64,000 nt of DNA from an uncultured Pseudomonadota bacterium (GCA_903884235.1 CAISEB010000020.1:186001-250000), one strand, 5' to 3'; shown: positions 25,924-35,800, counted from the first letter of the stretch. A program made the numbers and translations. Notes: generated by a model not told the origin, from the sequence alone.

Positions 25924-26663
25924 GGGTTGCTGGAGAGCTCGGCGACGAAATCGTAGGTATCGCCGCGGTAGTAGGACTGGGACATCTCGATCGCTCGGCC
26001 ATCGCGGGTCGATCCGAGCCGTTCGACGAGGAGGCCCGCATCGCCGACGGTTGCCTTCAGCAGTTCGGCCTGGTCGCTCGTCAGCAGGACCGCCCGCAGC
26101 CTCTGCAATGCATGGACGGGACGGTTGCCGCTGCGCTCGAGTGCCTCGTACAGCGAGGTTTCGACCGACTCGAGCGAGGGCAGTGCCGTGGCGACCACGG
26201 TCGCGTACTCGAGCGCCATCGGCGCGTCGTCGGCGAAGCGCAGGCGGTGGAATCGGTACACCGGCGTTCCGGGGCTGAGCCGAAGCGTCAGCGACTCCTC
26301 GGGGGTGACGGCACCCACCGAGCGCTTCAGCCAGATGCTGCGTGGCGTCCGGCCGCGGGCGCGCATGTCCTCCGAGAAGGAGGTCAGCATCGAGAAGTTC
26401 TTCTCGACGCGACCGGACACGAAGTTGCCCGACCCCTGTCGCCGGACGAGCAGGCCGTCCGCGACCAGTCCGTCCAGGGCCTTGCGCACGGTGATTCGCG
26501 AGACGCTGAATTCGACCGCGAGATCCCGCTCGGCCGGCAGGGCGTCTTCCGGACCCAGGATGCGCTGGTCGATCGCGTCCTTGAGTGCGCGCTGCAGTTG
26601 CCGGTACAACGGCAGGCTGCTGTTCGCATCGAGGGGGCCGACGGCGCGGGCGAGCGATGTCAT
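25920..26663 (-). CDS. nagR: GntR/HutC-family regulator of GlcNAc genes
   Basis: A 247-residue regulator with an N-terminal winged helix (SLPLYRQLQRALKDAIDQRI, then SVSRITVRKALDGLVADGLL) and a C-terminal UTRA effector domain that in this family binds GlcN-6-P or GlcNAc-6-P. It is the first gene of the nagR-nagB-nagA operon and diverges from nagX, so it should control both operons from the shared intergenic region. ATG 26663 is preferred because GAGG lies 8 nt upstream; another ATG occurs at 26678. Confidence 0.85.
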   Translation of the reverse strand: MTSLARAVGPLDANSSLPLYRQLQRALKDAIDQRILGPEDALPAERDLAVEFSVSRITVRKALDGLVADGLLVRRQGSGNFVSGRVEKNFSMLTSFSEDMRARGRTPRSIWLKRSVGAVTPEESLTLRLSPGTPVYRFHRLRFADDAPMALEYATVVATALPSLESVETSLYEALERSGNRPVHALQRLRAVLLTSDQAELLKATVGDAGLLVERLGSTRDGRAIEMSQSYYRGDTYDFVAELSSNP

Positions 26664-26881
26664 GGTGCTGGACCTCATGGATCGTGGCGCTCGGGAACAG
26701 CCTGGCAGCTCCATATCAATACCACCTGAGCCAGGACGACTGCATTTTCGATGGGATTAATATCCATAATTCAACGACTTATACATTCGAAAACCGGAAG
26801 TGCCGAGAACATAGAAAAGTATAGCTCATTGGTATTATATTGGACACGTACCTGATGCGCACTATTTATAGAGGGACAGCC
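26664..26881. promoter_or_regulatory. AT-rich divergent control region between nagR and nagX
   Basis: This stretch is much more AT-rich than the rest of the window. It contains TGGTATT elements in opposite orientation at both ends (minus strand near 26713-26727, plus strand at 26830-26836), an imperfect palindrome with ATGG/CCAT arms around an ATTAAT core (26751-26767), and ATTGG repeated with an 11-bp period (26828-26832, 26839-26843). A TTGGAC box (26840-26845) lies 17 bp from TATTTA (26863-26868), close to the nagX start. It most probably holds divergent promoters and NagR operators; which element is the operator cannot be decided here. Confidence 0.5.
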
Positions 26882-28000
26882 ATGGCCCCGTTGCCGACCG
26901 ACCGTTCGCAGGCCATCGACGTGATGCGCGGCATGACGCTCGCGCTGATGATCGTGGTCAACATGTCGATCGGCGAGGGCAAGTCGTTCGGCCCGCTGCT
27001 GCACGCGACGTGGCATGGCCTCACGCTGACCGATCTCGTGTTCCCGAGCTTCCTGTTCATCGTCGGCACGGCGCTCAGCTACACCATCGACCGCCTGTCC
27101 GCGGCGGGGACCCCCGAATTCGTGCGCAAGGTCCTGACCCGCACCGGCCTGATCTTCCTGTGCGGCTTCCTCATGTACTGGTTCCCGTTCTTCGGAACCG
27201 ACGCATCGGGCCACTTCGGCCTGCTGCCGCTCGCCAAGGCACGCATCCCGGGCGTGCTGCAGCGGATCGCCCTGGGCTACGGGTGTGCGGCCCTCGCGCT
27301 GCACTTCCTGGGACGACGCGGCACGCTCTGGTTCGCGGCACTGGCCCTGGTCGCCTACTGGGCACTGCTGGTGGCGTGTGGTGACTACACGCTGACGGGA
27401 AATGCGGTCCTCGCGCTCGATCGTGCGCTGCTGGGCGAGGGGCATCTATATGGCGGCGAGGGCATCCCCTTCGATCCGGAGGGAATCCTCAGCACCCTGC
27501 CTGCCATCGTCAATGTCATCGGCGGCTACTTCGCCGGCAGGCTCGTGCGCGAGCGCGGCGCGACATGGGAGACGATCGGCCGGCTGCTGCTCGCCGCCTT
27601 CGCGTGTGTCGTCGTCGGGCTTGCGTGGAGCGGCGTGATGCCGATCAACAAGAAGCTGTGGACGAGCTCCTACGTCCTGGTGACGATCGGCATCGACCTC
27701 GCGACGCTTGGCACGCTCGTCTGGCTGCTGGATCTGCGCAAGCAGGTCGCCTGGGCGCCGTTCTTCGAGGTGTTCGGCCGCAATACGTTGTTCATCTACC
27801 TGCTGAGCGAGATCGCCGGCACCGTATTGAACCTGTTCCACGTCGGCAGGCAGACCCTGTTCGAATGGCTGTATGACGCGGTGTTCGCGAGTTGGGCGGG
27901 ACCGAAGCCCGGTTCGCTCGTGTATTCCATCTCGTTCATGCTGTGCTGCTGGATCGTGGCCTGGTGGATGGACCGGCGGCGCATCTATATCCGGCTCTGA
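26882..28000 (+). CDS. nagX: NagX-like inner-membrane acyltransferase/sugar transporter homologue
   Basis: A 372-residue polytopic membrane protein of the family related to heparan-alpha-glucosaminide N-acetyltransferase (COG4299/DUF5009). In Xanthomonas and Caulobacter GlcNAc regulons nagX is proposed to take part in amino-sugar handling at the inner membrane. Features include RSQAIDVMRGMTLALMIVVN, DLVFPSFLFIVGTALSY and the later FEVFGRNTLFIYLLSE. ATG 26882 is chosen because GAGGG lies 6 nt upstream; an earlier TTG lies inside the promoter region. It heads the plus-strand nag operon, 3 nt before the hexosaminidase gene. Confidence 0.85.
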   Translation: MAPLPTDRSQAIDVMRGMTLALMIVVNMSIGEGKSFGPLLHATWHGLTLTDLVFPSFLFIVGTALSYTIDRLSAAGTPEFVRKVLTRTGLIFLCGFLMYWFPFFGTDASGHFGLLPLAKARIPGVLQRIALGYGCAALALHFLGRRGTLWFAALALVAYWALLVACGDYTLTGNAVLALDRALLGEGHLYGGEGIPFDPEGILSTLPAIVNVIGGYFAGRLVRERGATWETIGRLLLAAFACVVVGLAWSGVMPINKKLWTSSYVLVTIGIDLATLGTLVWLLDLRKQVAWAPFFEVFGRNTLFIYLLSEIAGTVLNLFHVGRQTLFEWLYDAVFASWAGPKPGSLVYSISFMLCCWIVAWWMDRRRIYIRL

Positions 28001-28003
28001 GCG

Positions 28004-30577
28004 ATGACCAATCTGGGAACCCTCATGACACGATTGACCATTCGGGCGCATCGCGCAGCAGGCTTCCTGCTTTCGGTCGCGCTGCTGTGCCGGCTCACCG
28101 TGGCCGCCGCGGCCACTCCCGACGCGGGGCTCTCGCTCCGCTGGCGCATCGACTCGAATGCCTACCCACCGGCGACGACGGCGGCGCACAGCAGCGGTTC
28201 GCTCACGATCCGCAACGATGGAGCCCAGGCACTGGGCGCGGAGGGCTGGTCCCTGTGGTTCACCTCCGCCGGCGCGCTCCAGACCGGCGACGTCGGCGAT
28301 CACCTGCGCATTGAACGACGCAACGGCTCGCTCTATCGCCTGTACCCCATCGCGGGATTCGCCGGCATCGCGCCGAACGCCGAACTCGTCGCCCACGTTC
28401 CCTATTCCGACATCGTCGTGAAGGACACCGAAGCGCCGCTCGGGCTGTACCTCGTGCTCGACGACGCACCGGACGCCGGTCGCCCGGTGCATCGCTACGT
28501 GATCGAGCCGCGCACTCGTCCTGAGCAACTGCCTCGCGATCGGGCGAGCGAGCCTGCCGTCGTCACGGCGGACGCGATCTACGCGCGCAACGCCACGATC
28601 AGCGACCTGCCGGTCGAGGGCCTGCCACCGGCCTTCCCGACCCCGCTCGAGGCGCACCGCCGGGACGGATTGCTGCACTGGTCCCATCGGCCGCGCGTCG
28701 AAGCGGCTGCCGGGCTGGCCAGTGAAGTTGCGCTCGCGAACCAGGTCCTGGAGCGGGTCCTCCCGGTCGTCGCCGGATCACTGCGCGAACCGCCGCTACG
28801 CCTCGTGCTCGCGCCCGCGGCGCCACACTCGAATCCGGAGGCCTACACGCTCGACGTCGATGCCCGGGAGGGCGCGACGCTGACCGCGAACAGCCCCGCG
28901 GGGATCTCGCGTGGACTGCAGACGCTGCGGTCGCTGCTGCCCGCGACGGTCGGCGATGGCGTCGACCTGCCGGCGTGGTTGATCCACGACGCGCCACGCT
29001 TCGCGTACCGGGGTCTTGCGCTCGATCTCGCCCGCAACTTCCAGCCGAAGTCGGTGGTGTTGCGCTATCTCGACCTGATGGCGCGCTTCAAGCTGAACGT
29101 GCTGCACCTGCACTTGACCGATGACGAAGGCTGGCGTCTAGAGATCGCGGGCCTGCCGGAGCTGACGACCATCGGCGCAAGGCGAGGCCACTCCAGCGAC
29201 GACCTGCGACTCCTGCCGCCTGCGCACGGCTCCGGCGCGGATGCCGATGATCCGCACGGCAGTGGCTACCTCTCGCGCCAGGACTTCGAGGCGATCCTGC
29301 GTCACGCCGCGACGCTGCACATCGAGGTGATACCGGAAATCGAAATGCCCGGCCACGCGCGCGCGGCCGTCAAGGCGATGCAGGCCCGGACGCGTCGCCT
29401 CGGGCACGTCGGTGACGCGGGCGCCGCGCAGTTCCGGCTCGACGATCCGGAGGACAAGTCCGAGTACGAGTCAGCGCAGTCGTTCAATGACAACGTGATG
29501 AATCCCGGCCTCGAATCGACCTACGCGTTCATCGACCACGTGCTAGGCGACGTCGTCGCGATGTACCGGGAGGCTGGCGTTCCATTGCGAACCATCCATG
29601 TGGGTGGGGACGAGCTGCCGACGGGCGCGTGGGCGCGATCGCCGGCATGCGAGGCGCTCAAGGCGCAACACCACCTCGCGGGCACCGCGGAGGTCTGGAA
29701 CTACTTCTACGCCCGAGTCGACCGGCTGCTGAAGTCACGCGGCTTGCGTGCTTCGGGCTGGGAGGAGATCGGTTCGCGGCGCGTCAGGATGCATGGCGAG
29801 CCGAAGCTGATTCCGAACCCGGAATTCGTGAACGCTGGGATGACGACGTACGTCTGGAACAACCTGGATGGCGCGGCGGACCTCGGCGTTCGCCTCGCGA
29901 ATGCGGGCTACAGGACCGTGCTCGCGCCCGTCACGGCGTTCTACTTCGACATGGCGTACAACCGCAATCCCGAGGAACCGGGCGGCAAGTGGGCGCCGTA
30001 CATCGATCTCGAGGATGCGTACGATTTCGTTCCATACGATTTCGTGCGCGCCAGCGCCAACGATCCGGCGCCCGTGCCCGGGCGCGATGGGCTCGCCGAC
30101 TTCGGACGAGCCAACATCGCCGGCCTCGAAGGTCAGCTCTGGGCGGAGTACCTGCGCGATGTCGAGCGCATCGACTACATGCTGATGCCGCGCATGCTCG
30201 GGCTCGCCGAGCGTGCGTGGGCCGCCGACCCGGACTGGGCGCAGGCGCCGGATCGCGCCACGGCCGGTTCGCTGCATGCCCGGGCGTGGTCCGTATTCGT
30301 CAACCAGCTCGGCAAGCAGGTGCTGCCGCGACTCGACGCGGAGCCCGCTGGCATCCGCTACCGCATCCCGCCTCCGGGCCTGCGCCTCGAGGCAGGCGTC
30401 GTCCGCGTCAACGTGCAGTTGCCGGGCCTGGTGCTGCGGTACACGACCGACGGCACCGATCCCACGGCCGCGAGCCGGGAAGTAACGGGCCCGATCCCGG
30501 ACCACGGTTCGATCCGGGTCGCAGCCTTTGATCGCAACGGTCGCGCCGGTCGCGCGAGCCAGGTCGAAAACCGCTGA
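28004..30577 (+). CDS. Beta-N-acetylhexosaminidase, glycoside hydrolase family 20
   Basis: Releases terminal GlcNAc from chitooligosaccharides or murein fragments in the periplasm or at the cell surface. The 857-residue protein has a signal peptide, an N-terminal carbohydrate-binding-like CHB_HEX domain (about 40-165), a GH20 domain 2 (about 205-330), the catalytic TIM barrel (about 331-750) with the D536-E537 pair in HVGGDELPTG and a C-terminal CHB_HEX_C-like domain (YTTDGTDPTAASREV). ATG 28004 is used; ATG 28025 with GGGA upstream is equally plausible. Its place in the nag operon links external chitin breakdown to PTS uptake. Confidence 0.9.
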   Translation: MTNLGTLMTRLTIRAHRAAGFLLSVALLCRLTVAAAATPDAGLSLRWRIDSNAYPPATTAAHSSGSLTIRNDGAQALGAEGWSLWFTSAGALQTGDVGDHLRIERRNGSLYRLYPIAGFAGIAPNAELVAHVPYSDIVVKDTEAPLGLYLVLDDAPDAGRPVHRYVIEPRTRPEQLPRDRASEPAVVTADAIYARNATISDLPVEGLPPAFPTPLEAHRRDGLLHWSHRPRVEAAAGLASEVALANQVLERVLPVVAGSLREPPLRLVLAPAAPHSNPEAYTLDVDAREGATLTANSPAGISRGLQTLRSLLPATVGDGVDLPAWLIHDAPRFAYRGLALDLARNFQPKSVVLRYLDLMARFKLNVLHLHLTDDEGWRLEIAGLPELTTIGARRGHSSDDLRLLPPAHGSGADADDPHGSGYLSRQDFEAILRHAATLHIEVIPEIEMPGHARAAVKAMQARTRRLGHVGDAGAAQFRLDDPEDKSEYESAQSFNDNVMNPGLESTYAFIDHVLGDVVAMYREAGVPLRTIHVGGDELPTGAWARSPACEALKAQHHLAGTAEVWNYFYARVDRLLKSRGLRASGWEEIGSRRVRMHGEPKLIPNPEFVNAGMTTYVWNNLDGAADLGVRLANAGYRTVLAPVTAFYFDMAYNRNPEEPGGKWAPYIDLEDAYDFVPYDFVRASANDPAPVPGRDGLADFGRANIAGLEGQLWAEYLRDVERIDYMLMPRMLGLAERAWAADPDWAQAPDRATAGSLHARAWSVFVNQLGKQVLPRLDAEPAGIRYRIPPPGLRLEAGVVRVNVQLPGLVLRYTTDGTDPTAASREVTGPIPDHGSIRVAAFDRNGRAGRASQVENR

Positions 30578-30639
30578 ATCGCAGGTTCGCACCCCTACCG
30601 GCGTCGCGACCGCGCGATGCCGCGACTTCGGAGCAGTCC

Positions 30640-33141
30640 GTGTCCTCATTCGAAATCACCGCACCCCTCGATGGCTGGCTCGTTCCGCTGGCGGACGTCC
30701 CCGATCCCGTGTTCGCGGGAGGGGTCGCCGGGAATGGCGTCGCCATCGATCCGATCAGCGACCTGCTGCGTGCGCCCTGCAATGGCACCGTGCGCCTGAT
30801 GCGAGGTGGTCGCCACGCGCTGACGCTGGCGACGATCGTCGGTGACCTGCTCCTGCATGTCGGCATCGATACCGTGGGCCTCAAGGGAGAGGGCTTCGAG
30901 CTGCTCGTCGCGGACGGCACGGTCGTGCGCGCCGGGGATCCGCTGCTTCGCTTCGATCTCGATCTCATCGCGCGTCGAGCACCGAGCCTCGTCACGCCCG
31001 TCCTGCTCACCGGCGAGGCGGCCTCGGCGATCACGACACGCCGCAGTGCCGGTCGAGTCCGGGTCGGTGACGTGATCTTCACCGTGCGATGCAGCGGCGC
31101 GCCCTCGGTACAGCACGCGGCCACGGCTGGCGAGAGCGTATCGCGCTCCTTCCGGGTCGATTTCGATCACGGGCTGCATGCACGCCCCGCGGCCTCCGTC
31201 GTCGCCGCGCTCGCCGCCCTCGATGCCGGCGTCCAGGTCCGTGCGCACGGCCGCGAGGCGAGTGCGCGCAGCATGATCGGGCTGATGACGCTCGGTGTCG
31301 CGCGCGGTGACCTCGTCGAGGTCGTCGCCCGTGGCCCGGACGCCTCCGCTGCACTGGAGGTGCTGGCTGGCCTGCTGTCCCCCGCGCCGCCTGCATCGGA
31401 CCTGCCCGACCAGGCGCCGGCCGTTGTCGCGCCTGCAACCGGCAGCCGCGTCGCGGCCGTCGTCGCGTCGCGTGGACTTGCGATCGGTCAGGCCTATCGC
31501 TGGGCGTCGACGGAGATTCCGGTGGCGCCCGGATCCGGAAGTGCGCCCCAGGAGCGCGCAGCCCTCGCTGGCGCCCTCGGCGCCGTCCGCGATCACCTGC
31601 AAGGCAAGGCGGCACGGGCAACCGGAGCGCGGCGTGGGTTGCTGGAGGCACACCTCGTGCTGGTCGCGGATCCCGAGCTGCGCAGCGAGGCCGAAGGTCG
31701 CATCGATCGCGGTGCCGGCGCGGCGCCTGCCTGGCAGGGTGCACTGCGCGCTGCAGCAGACTCGCTTGCGCGGCTGGACGACCCGAGGATGGCGGAGCGA
31801 CGCGCGGATCTCGCCGACCTCGAACAGCAGGTGCTGCGCGTGCTCTGCGGACTGCCGCCGGACGCCCGCGTCTCGCTGCCGGAACACGCGATCGTGCTTG
31901 CCGACGAACTGCTGCCATCCCAACTCTTTGCGCTCGACACGCATCACCTGGCCGGCATCTGCACCGCTGCGGGTGGAGCGACCTCGCATGTCGCGATCCT
32001 GGCCGGCTCGCTCGGCGTGCCGATGCTGGTTGCGGCGGGCCCGACCGTGCTGGCGCTCTCCGGTGGCGAGTCGCTGGTCGTGGACGCCGAGGCCGGCGCG
32101 CTGCATGTCTCGCCGACGCCAGCGGTCCTCGAGCGCTATCAACGGCAGATCGAACAGCGGGTCGTGCAAGGCGCGGAAGACGCGAGGCACTCACGCGAGC
32201 CGGCGGCCCTGTCCGACGGCACCGCCGTCCAGGTGGACTGCAACCTGGGCTCGGTCGAGGAAGTTGCCCATGCCGTGGCGGCCGGCGCCGATGGCTGCGG
32301 CCTGCTGCGCACGGAGTTCCTGTTCCTCGAGCGCGATCTCGCGCCGACGGAAGACGAACAGCATGCGGTATACGCCGCGATCGCGACCGCGCTGGCCGGC
32401 CGGTCGCTGACGATCCGGACGCTGGACGCGGGCGGCGACAAGCCGATCCCGTTCCTGCCGATGCCGGCCGAGGAGAATCCCGCGCTGGGCCTGCGCGGCG
32501 TGCGCACCAGCCTGTGGCGCCCGGAGTTGCTCGAGACCCAGCTGCGGGCCATCCTGCGTGCCGCCGCCGGCGCTCCGTGCCGCCTGCTGCTGCCGATGGT
32601 GACGGATATGGCGGACGTCGTCGCCGTGCGCGAGTGCCTACGGCGCGTCTGCGCGGCGAGCGGGCTCGCGCCGCCGAAGCTCGGCATCATGATCGAGACG
32701 CCGTCGTCCGCGCTGCTGGCCGACCAGCTCGCGCCTCTCGTGGATTTCTTCTCGATCGGCAGCAACGACCTGTCGCAGTATGTCCTCGCGATCGATCGCC
32801 TGCATCCGGTGCTCGCCGCCCGATTGGACGCCCTGCATCCGGCAGTCCTGCGCATGATCGCGACGGCGGCGTCCGCTGCGCTCCAGCATGGCTGCGAAGT
32901 CTGCGTATGCGGGGGGCTGGCGTCCGATCCGGATGCCGTGCCCCTCCTGGTCGGTCTCGGCGTCCGCGAACTGTCCGTCCTGCCGTCGATGATTGGTCGG
33001 ATCAAGAGTGTCGTGCGCGGCTATGACCTCGCTCGGTGCGAGGCGCTTGCGCATGCCTCGCTGGCGCTCGGGTCCGCGACCGAGGTGCGTGCACTGGTGA
33101 GATCGGACTCCGGCGCGGACCGCGCCGGGGCAGGGGAGTAG
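30640..33141 (+). CDS. nagF: PTS fusion protein EIIA-HPr-Enzyme I
   Basis: An 833-residue fusion carrying the full soluble phosphorelay for GlcNAc uptake: an EIIA-Glc-like domain (1-150) with H59 and phosphorylated H73 (LLLHVGIDTVG), HPr (about 168-255) with H180 in GLHARPAAS and a regulatory-type Ser at S211, and Enzyme I (about 268-833) with H450 in GGATSHVAIL followed by the PEP-binding TIM barrel (LRTEFLF, SIGSNDLSQY). Phosphate passes PEP to EI to HPr to EIIA and then to the EIIB of the next gene. GTG start at 30640. This architecture is typical of GlcNAc PTS in Pseudomonas, Xanthomonas and Caulobacter. Confidence 0.92.
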   Translation: MSSFEITAPLDGWLVPLADVPDPVFAGGVAGNGVAIDPISDLLRAPCNGTVRLMRGGRHALTLATIVGDLLLHVGIDTVGLKGEGFELLVADGTVVRAGDPLLRFDLDLIARRAPSLVTPVLLTGEAASAITTRRSAGRVRVGDVIFTVRCSGAPSVQHAATAGESVSRSFRVDFDHGLHARPAASVVAALAALDAGVQVRAHGREASARSMIGLMTLGVARGDLVEVVARGPDASAALEVLAGLLSPAPPASDLPDQAPAVVAPATGSRVAAVVASRGLAIGQAYRWASTEIPVAPGSGSAPQERAALAGALGAVRDHLQGKAARATGARRGLLEAHLVLVADPELRSEAEGRIDRGAGAAPAWQGALRAAADSLARLDDPRMAERRADLADLEQQVLRVLCGLPPDARVSLPEHAIVLADELLPSQLFALDTHHLAGICTAAGGATSHVAILAGSLGVPMLVAAGPTVLALSGGESLVVDAEAGALHVSPTPAVLERYQRQIEQRVVQGAEDARHSREPAALSDGTAVQVDCNLGSVEEVAHAVAAGADGCGLLRTEFLFLERDLAPTEDEQHAVYAAIATALAGRSLTIRTLDAGGDKPIPFLPMPAEENPALGLRGVRTSLWRPELLETQLRAILRAAAGAPCRLLLPMVTDMADVVAVRECLRRVCAASGLAPPKLGIMIETPSSALLADQLAPLVDFFSIGSNDLSQYVLAIDRLHPVLAARLDALHPAVLRMIATAASAALQHGCEVCVCGGLASDPDAVPLLVGLGVRELSVLPSMIGRIKSVVRGYDLARCEALAHASLALGSATEVRALVRSDSGADRAGAGE

Positions 33142-33144
33142 GCG

Positions 33145-34887
33145 ATGGCCAGCATGATCGACGGATTCCAGCGCCTTGGGCGTGCACTGATGCTGCCCAT
33201 CGCCGTGCTGCCGGTCGCAGGCCTCCTGCTGCGGCTCGGCCAAGGGGACCTGCTCGGCATCCCCGTGCTGGCTGCCGCGGGCGACGCGGTCTTCTCGAAC
33301 CTCGGACTCGTGTTCGCTGTCGGCGTCGCGGTTGGGCTCGCGCGCGAGAACCACGGCGCTGCCGGTCTTGCGAGCCTCGTCGGGTTCCTCGTCGCGACGA
33401 AGGGCGCGGAGTCGCTGCTGGCAGTCCCGCCGATGGTGGGTGACGGGCTGGTCGGCGCGGCCGCCGACGTCGCTCGGGCGGCCTGGCGCACGCAGCAGCT
33501 CGCCAAGCTGAGCATGCCGGTCGGCATCCTCTCCGGGCTGATCTCCGGATACGCGTACAACCGATACTCCGAAATCAAGCTGCCAAGCTACCTGTCCTTC
33601 TTCGGCGGTCGGCGCTTCGTGCCGATCGTGACCGGCTGTGTCGGCGTCGTCGTGGCCGCGGCATTCGGCTATGGCTGGCCACTGCTGGCGCGGGGCATGG
33701 ACACGCTGAGCCATGCCGTCCTCGATTCAGGCAGCCTCGGGCTCTTCCTGTATGGCGTTCTGAACCGCGCACTCATCGTCACGGGCTTGCACCACATCCT
33801 GAACAACCTCGCCTGGTTCCTGCTGGGTGACTACCACGGCGTCACGGGCGACCTGAAGCGCTACTTCGCCGGGGATCCGACGGCCGGCGTGTTCATGAGC
33901 GGATTCTTCCCGGTCATGATGTTCGGGCTGCCGGGCGCCTGCCTCGCGATGTACCGCGCGGCGCAGCCGCACAGGCGTGCGGCCGTCGCGGGCCTGCTGC
34001 TGTCGATCGGACTCACCTCGTTCCTGACCGGCGTGACGGAGCCCATCGAGTTCACGTTCATGTTCGTCGCGCCACTGCTGTATGGCGTGCATGCTCTGCT
34101 CACGGGCCTGTCGATGGTCCTGATGCAGGCGCTCGACGTGCATCTCGGCTTCAGCTTCTCCGCGGGTCTGTTCGACTATGTCCTCAATTTCTCGAAGGCG
34201 ACCCGACCGCTGTGGCTCCTGCCGGTGGGCGTTGCATACTTCGCCACGTACTTCCTGCTGTTCCGCTGGTGCATCGTGCGGTTCGACCTGCCGACACCCG
34301 GCCGCGAAGCAATCGATGCGGGCGCGGCCGAAGCCAGCGTCTCCGACGACGACCGGGCCGCGCGGCTGACGGCGGCGCTCGGCGGCGCCGCGAACCTGGT
34401 CGTGATCGATGCCTGCACGACCCGACTGCGCCTCACGGTCGCCGACGGCAGCCGCGTCGACGTCGCCGCGCTGACCGCGCTCGGCGCGATGGGCGTTGTG
34501 CGCCCCTCGCCGCAGGTCGTCCAGGTCGTCCTCGGTCCGATCGCGGACCAGGTGGCCGGTGAGATCAGGGCCCATGTGCGCGCAGGGGATCGCGCGGCGC
34601 CGGCGATGGTGCCCGTGGTCGCGGCGCCGCTCATCGCCTTGGCTGGCGCATCGCTCGATGCCGACGTGTTCCTGGCGGCGCTCGGTGGGCGGCCGAACCT
34701 CGGCTCGGTCGAGGCGCGAGCAAACCGGCTGATCCTGGCCGTCGCCAATCAGGATGTCGTCAGCCTGGATCGACTGCTCGCCGCCGGTGCGCGTGATGCG
34801 TCGTTTACGGCCTCCGGGACGCTGCACGTCGTTCTGGCGGGCGATGCCGCGTGGCTCGCGGCGCGACTCGCCTCGCCCGCTGGTTGA
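33145..34887 (+). CDS. nagE: GlcNAc-specific PTS permease EIICB with a degenerate second EIIB
   Basis: A 580-residue inner-membrane PTS permease, IIC first (about 1-385) then IIB. Sugar-binding and translocation features include HHILNNLAWFLLGDYHGVTG and GVTEPIEFTFMFVAPLLYG. The first IIB domain has phospho-acceptor C424 (VIDACTTRLRLTV). A second IIB-like repeat follows at about 508-575 (ALGGRPNLGSVEARANRLIL), in which the Cys position is Arg525, so it cannot be phosphorylated. The gene starts 3 nt after nagF. GlcNAc is taken up as GlcNAc-6-phosphate, the NagA substrate. Confidence 0.9.
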   Translation: MASMIDGFQRLGRALMLPIAVLPVAGLLLRLGQGDLLGIPVLAAAGDAVFSNLGLVFAVGVAVGLARENHGAAGLASLVGFLVATKGAESLLAVPPMVGDGLVGAAADVARAAWRTQQLAKLSMPVGILSGLISGYAYNRYSEIKLPSYLSFFGGRRFVPIVTGCVGVVVAAAFGYGWPLLARGMDTLSHAVLDSGSLGLFLYGVLNRALIVTGLHHILNNLAWFLLGDYHGVTGDLKRYFAGDPTAGVFMSGFFPVMMFGLPGACLAMYRAAQPHRRAAVAGLLLSIGLTSFLTGVTEPIEFTFMFVAPLLYGVHALLTGLSMVLMQALDVHLGFSFSAGLFDYVLNFSKATRPLWLLPVGVAYFATYFLLFRWCIVRFDLPTPGREAIDAGAAEASVSDDDRAARLTAALGGAANLVVIDACTTRLRLTVADGSRVDVAALTALGAMGVVRPSPQVVQVVLGPIADQVAGEIRAHVRAGDRAAPAMVPVVAAPLIALAGASLDADVFLAALGGRPNLGSVEARANRLILAVANQDVVSLDRLLAAGARDASFTASGTLHVVLAGDAAWLAARLASPAG

Positions 34888-34906
34888 ACGACGCCCGGAG
34901 ACCGTG

Positions 34907-35800
34907 GTGAGCCTGAAGTCCCTCCTTCGTGTCGTGATGCTGCTGGCGTGCGCGGCGGCGACCGTTGCGGGTGCGGATCCGGCCGAGTTGCCTCGTGCCG
35001 TCGGTCTCGTCGATGATCCCTGCCCGGCACCCCTCGAGAAGCCGCCTGGCGTCCAGGCCGGATACGATCTGCTCATCGTGCCGGGCGCGCTCGAGCGCTC
35101 GAAGTTCCCACCGCCGGACGGTCCCGCGGAAGAGAGGTACTGGGCCGACCTCGAGCAGCTGAAGGCCAGTGACTGGCCGGAGCTCTGTCGCTACCCGGCG
35201 GAGAATCGCGCGGACCTTGCCCGCGGACCCGTGCGCGTTGTGTTCATGGGCGATTCGATCACCGACTTCTGGAAGATGGCCTCGCCAGACTTCTTCGTCG
35301 ACGGGATCCTGGATCGCGGCATCAGTGGCCAGACTTCCGGGCAGATGGTCCTGCGCTTTCAGGCCGACGTCATCGCGTTGCATCCTGCCGTCGTCCATGT
35401 GCTCGCCGGCACCAATGACGCGGCGAGCAATGCCGGACCGCAGCGGCCGGCCGATCTCGAGAACAACCTGAGGACGATGGCGGAGCTGGCGCGCGCGCAT
35501 GGCATTCGCGTGGTCATCGGCACGATTCCGCCCGCGCATTATTTCTTCTGGCAGAAGGGAATCGATCCGCGCGCGAGGATCGCCGAGGTCAACGCGTGGA
35601 TACGGGACTACGCCCGCCGCGAGAAGCTTGCCCTCGTCGACTACCACGCAGTGCTCGCCAATCCGGACGGCACCTTCCGCGAGGACCTCAGCAACGACGG
35701 CGTGCACCCGAACGCGAATGGCTATCGTGCGATGGAGCGCACGCTCGCTCCCGTGCTCGCGAAGATGCTGCGACGTGGCGGGCCGGCATCGGCCCGCTGA
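34907..35800 (+). CDS. Secreted SGNH/GDSL-family hydrolase
   Basis: A 297-residue SGNH hydrolase. The nucleophile block is VVFMGDSITDFW, the Asn block is LAGTNDAA and the Asp-His pair is DGVHPNANGY. The N terminus SLKSLLRVVMLLACAAATVA is a signal peptide, so the esterase is exported. The closest well-known relatives are platelet-activating-factor acetylhydrolase-like and carbohydrate esterases. GTG 34907 is selected for its GGAG site; GTG 34904 is in frame too. It lies 19 nt after nagE and may belong to the nag operon, for instance as a sugar deacetylase, but this is inferred from position only. Confidence 0.75.
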   Translation: MSLKSLLRVVMLLACAAATVAGADPAELPRAVGLVDDPCPAPLEKPPGVQAGYDLLIVPGALERSKFPPPDGPAEERYWADLEQLKASDWPELCRYPAENRADLARGPVRVVFMGDSITDFWKMASPDFFVDGILDRGISGQTSGQMVLRFQADVIALHPAVVHVLAGTNDAASNAGPQRPADLENNLRTMAELARAHGIRVVIGTIPPAHYFFWQKGIDPRARIAEVNAWIRDYARREKLALVDYHAVLANPDGTFREDLSNDGVHPNANGYRAMERTLAPVLAKMLRRGGPASAR

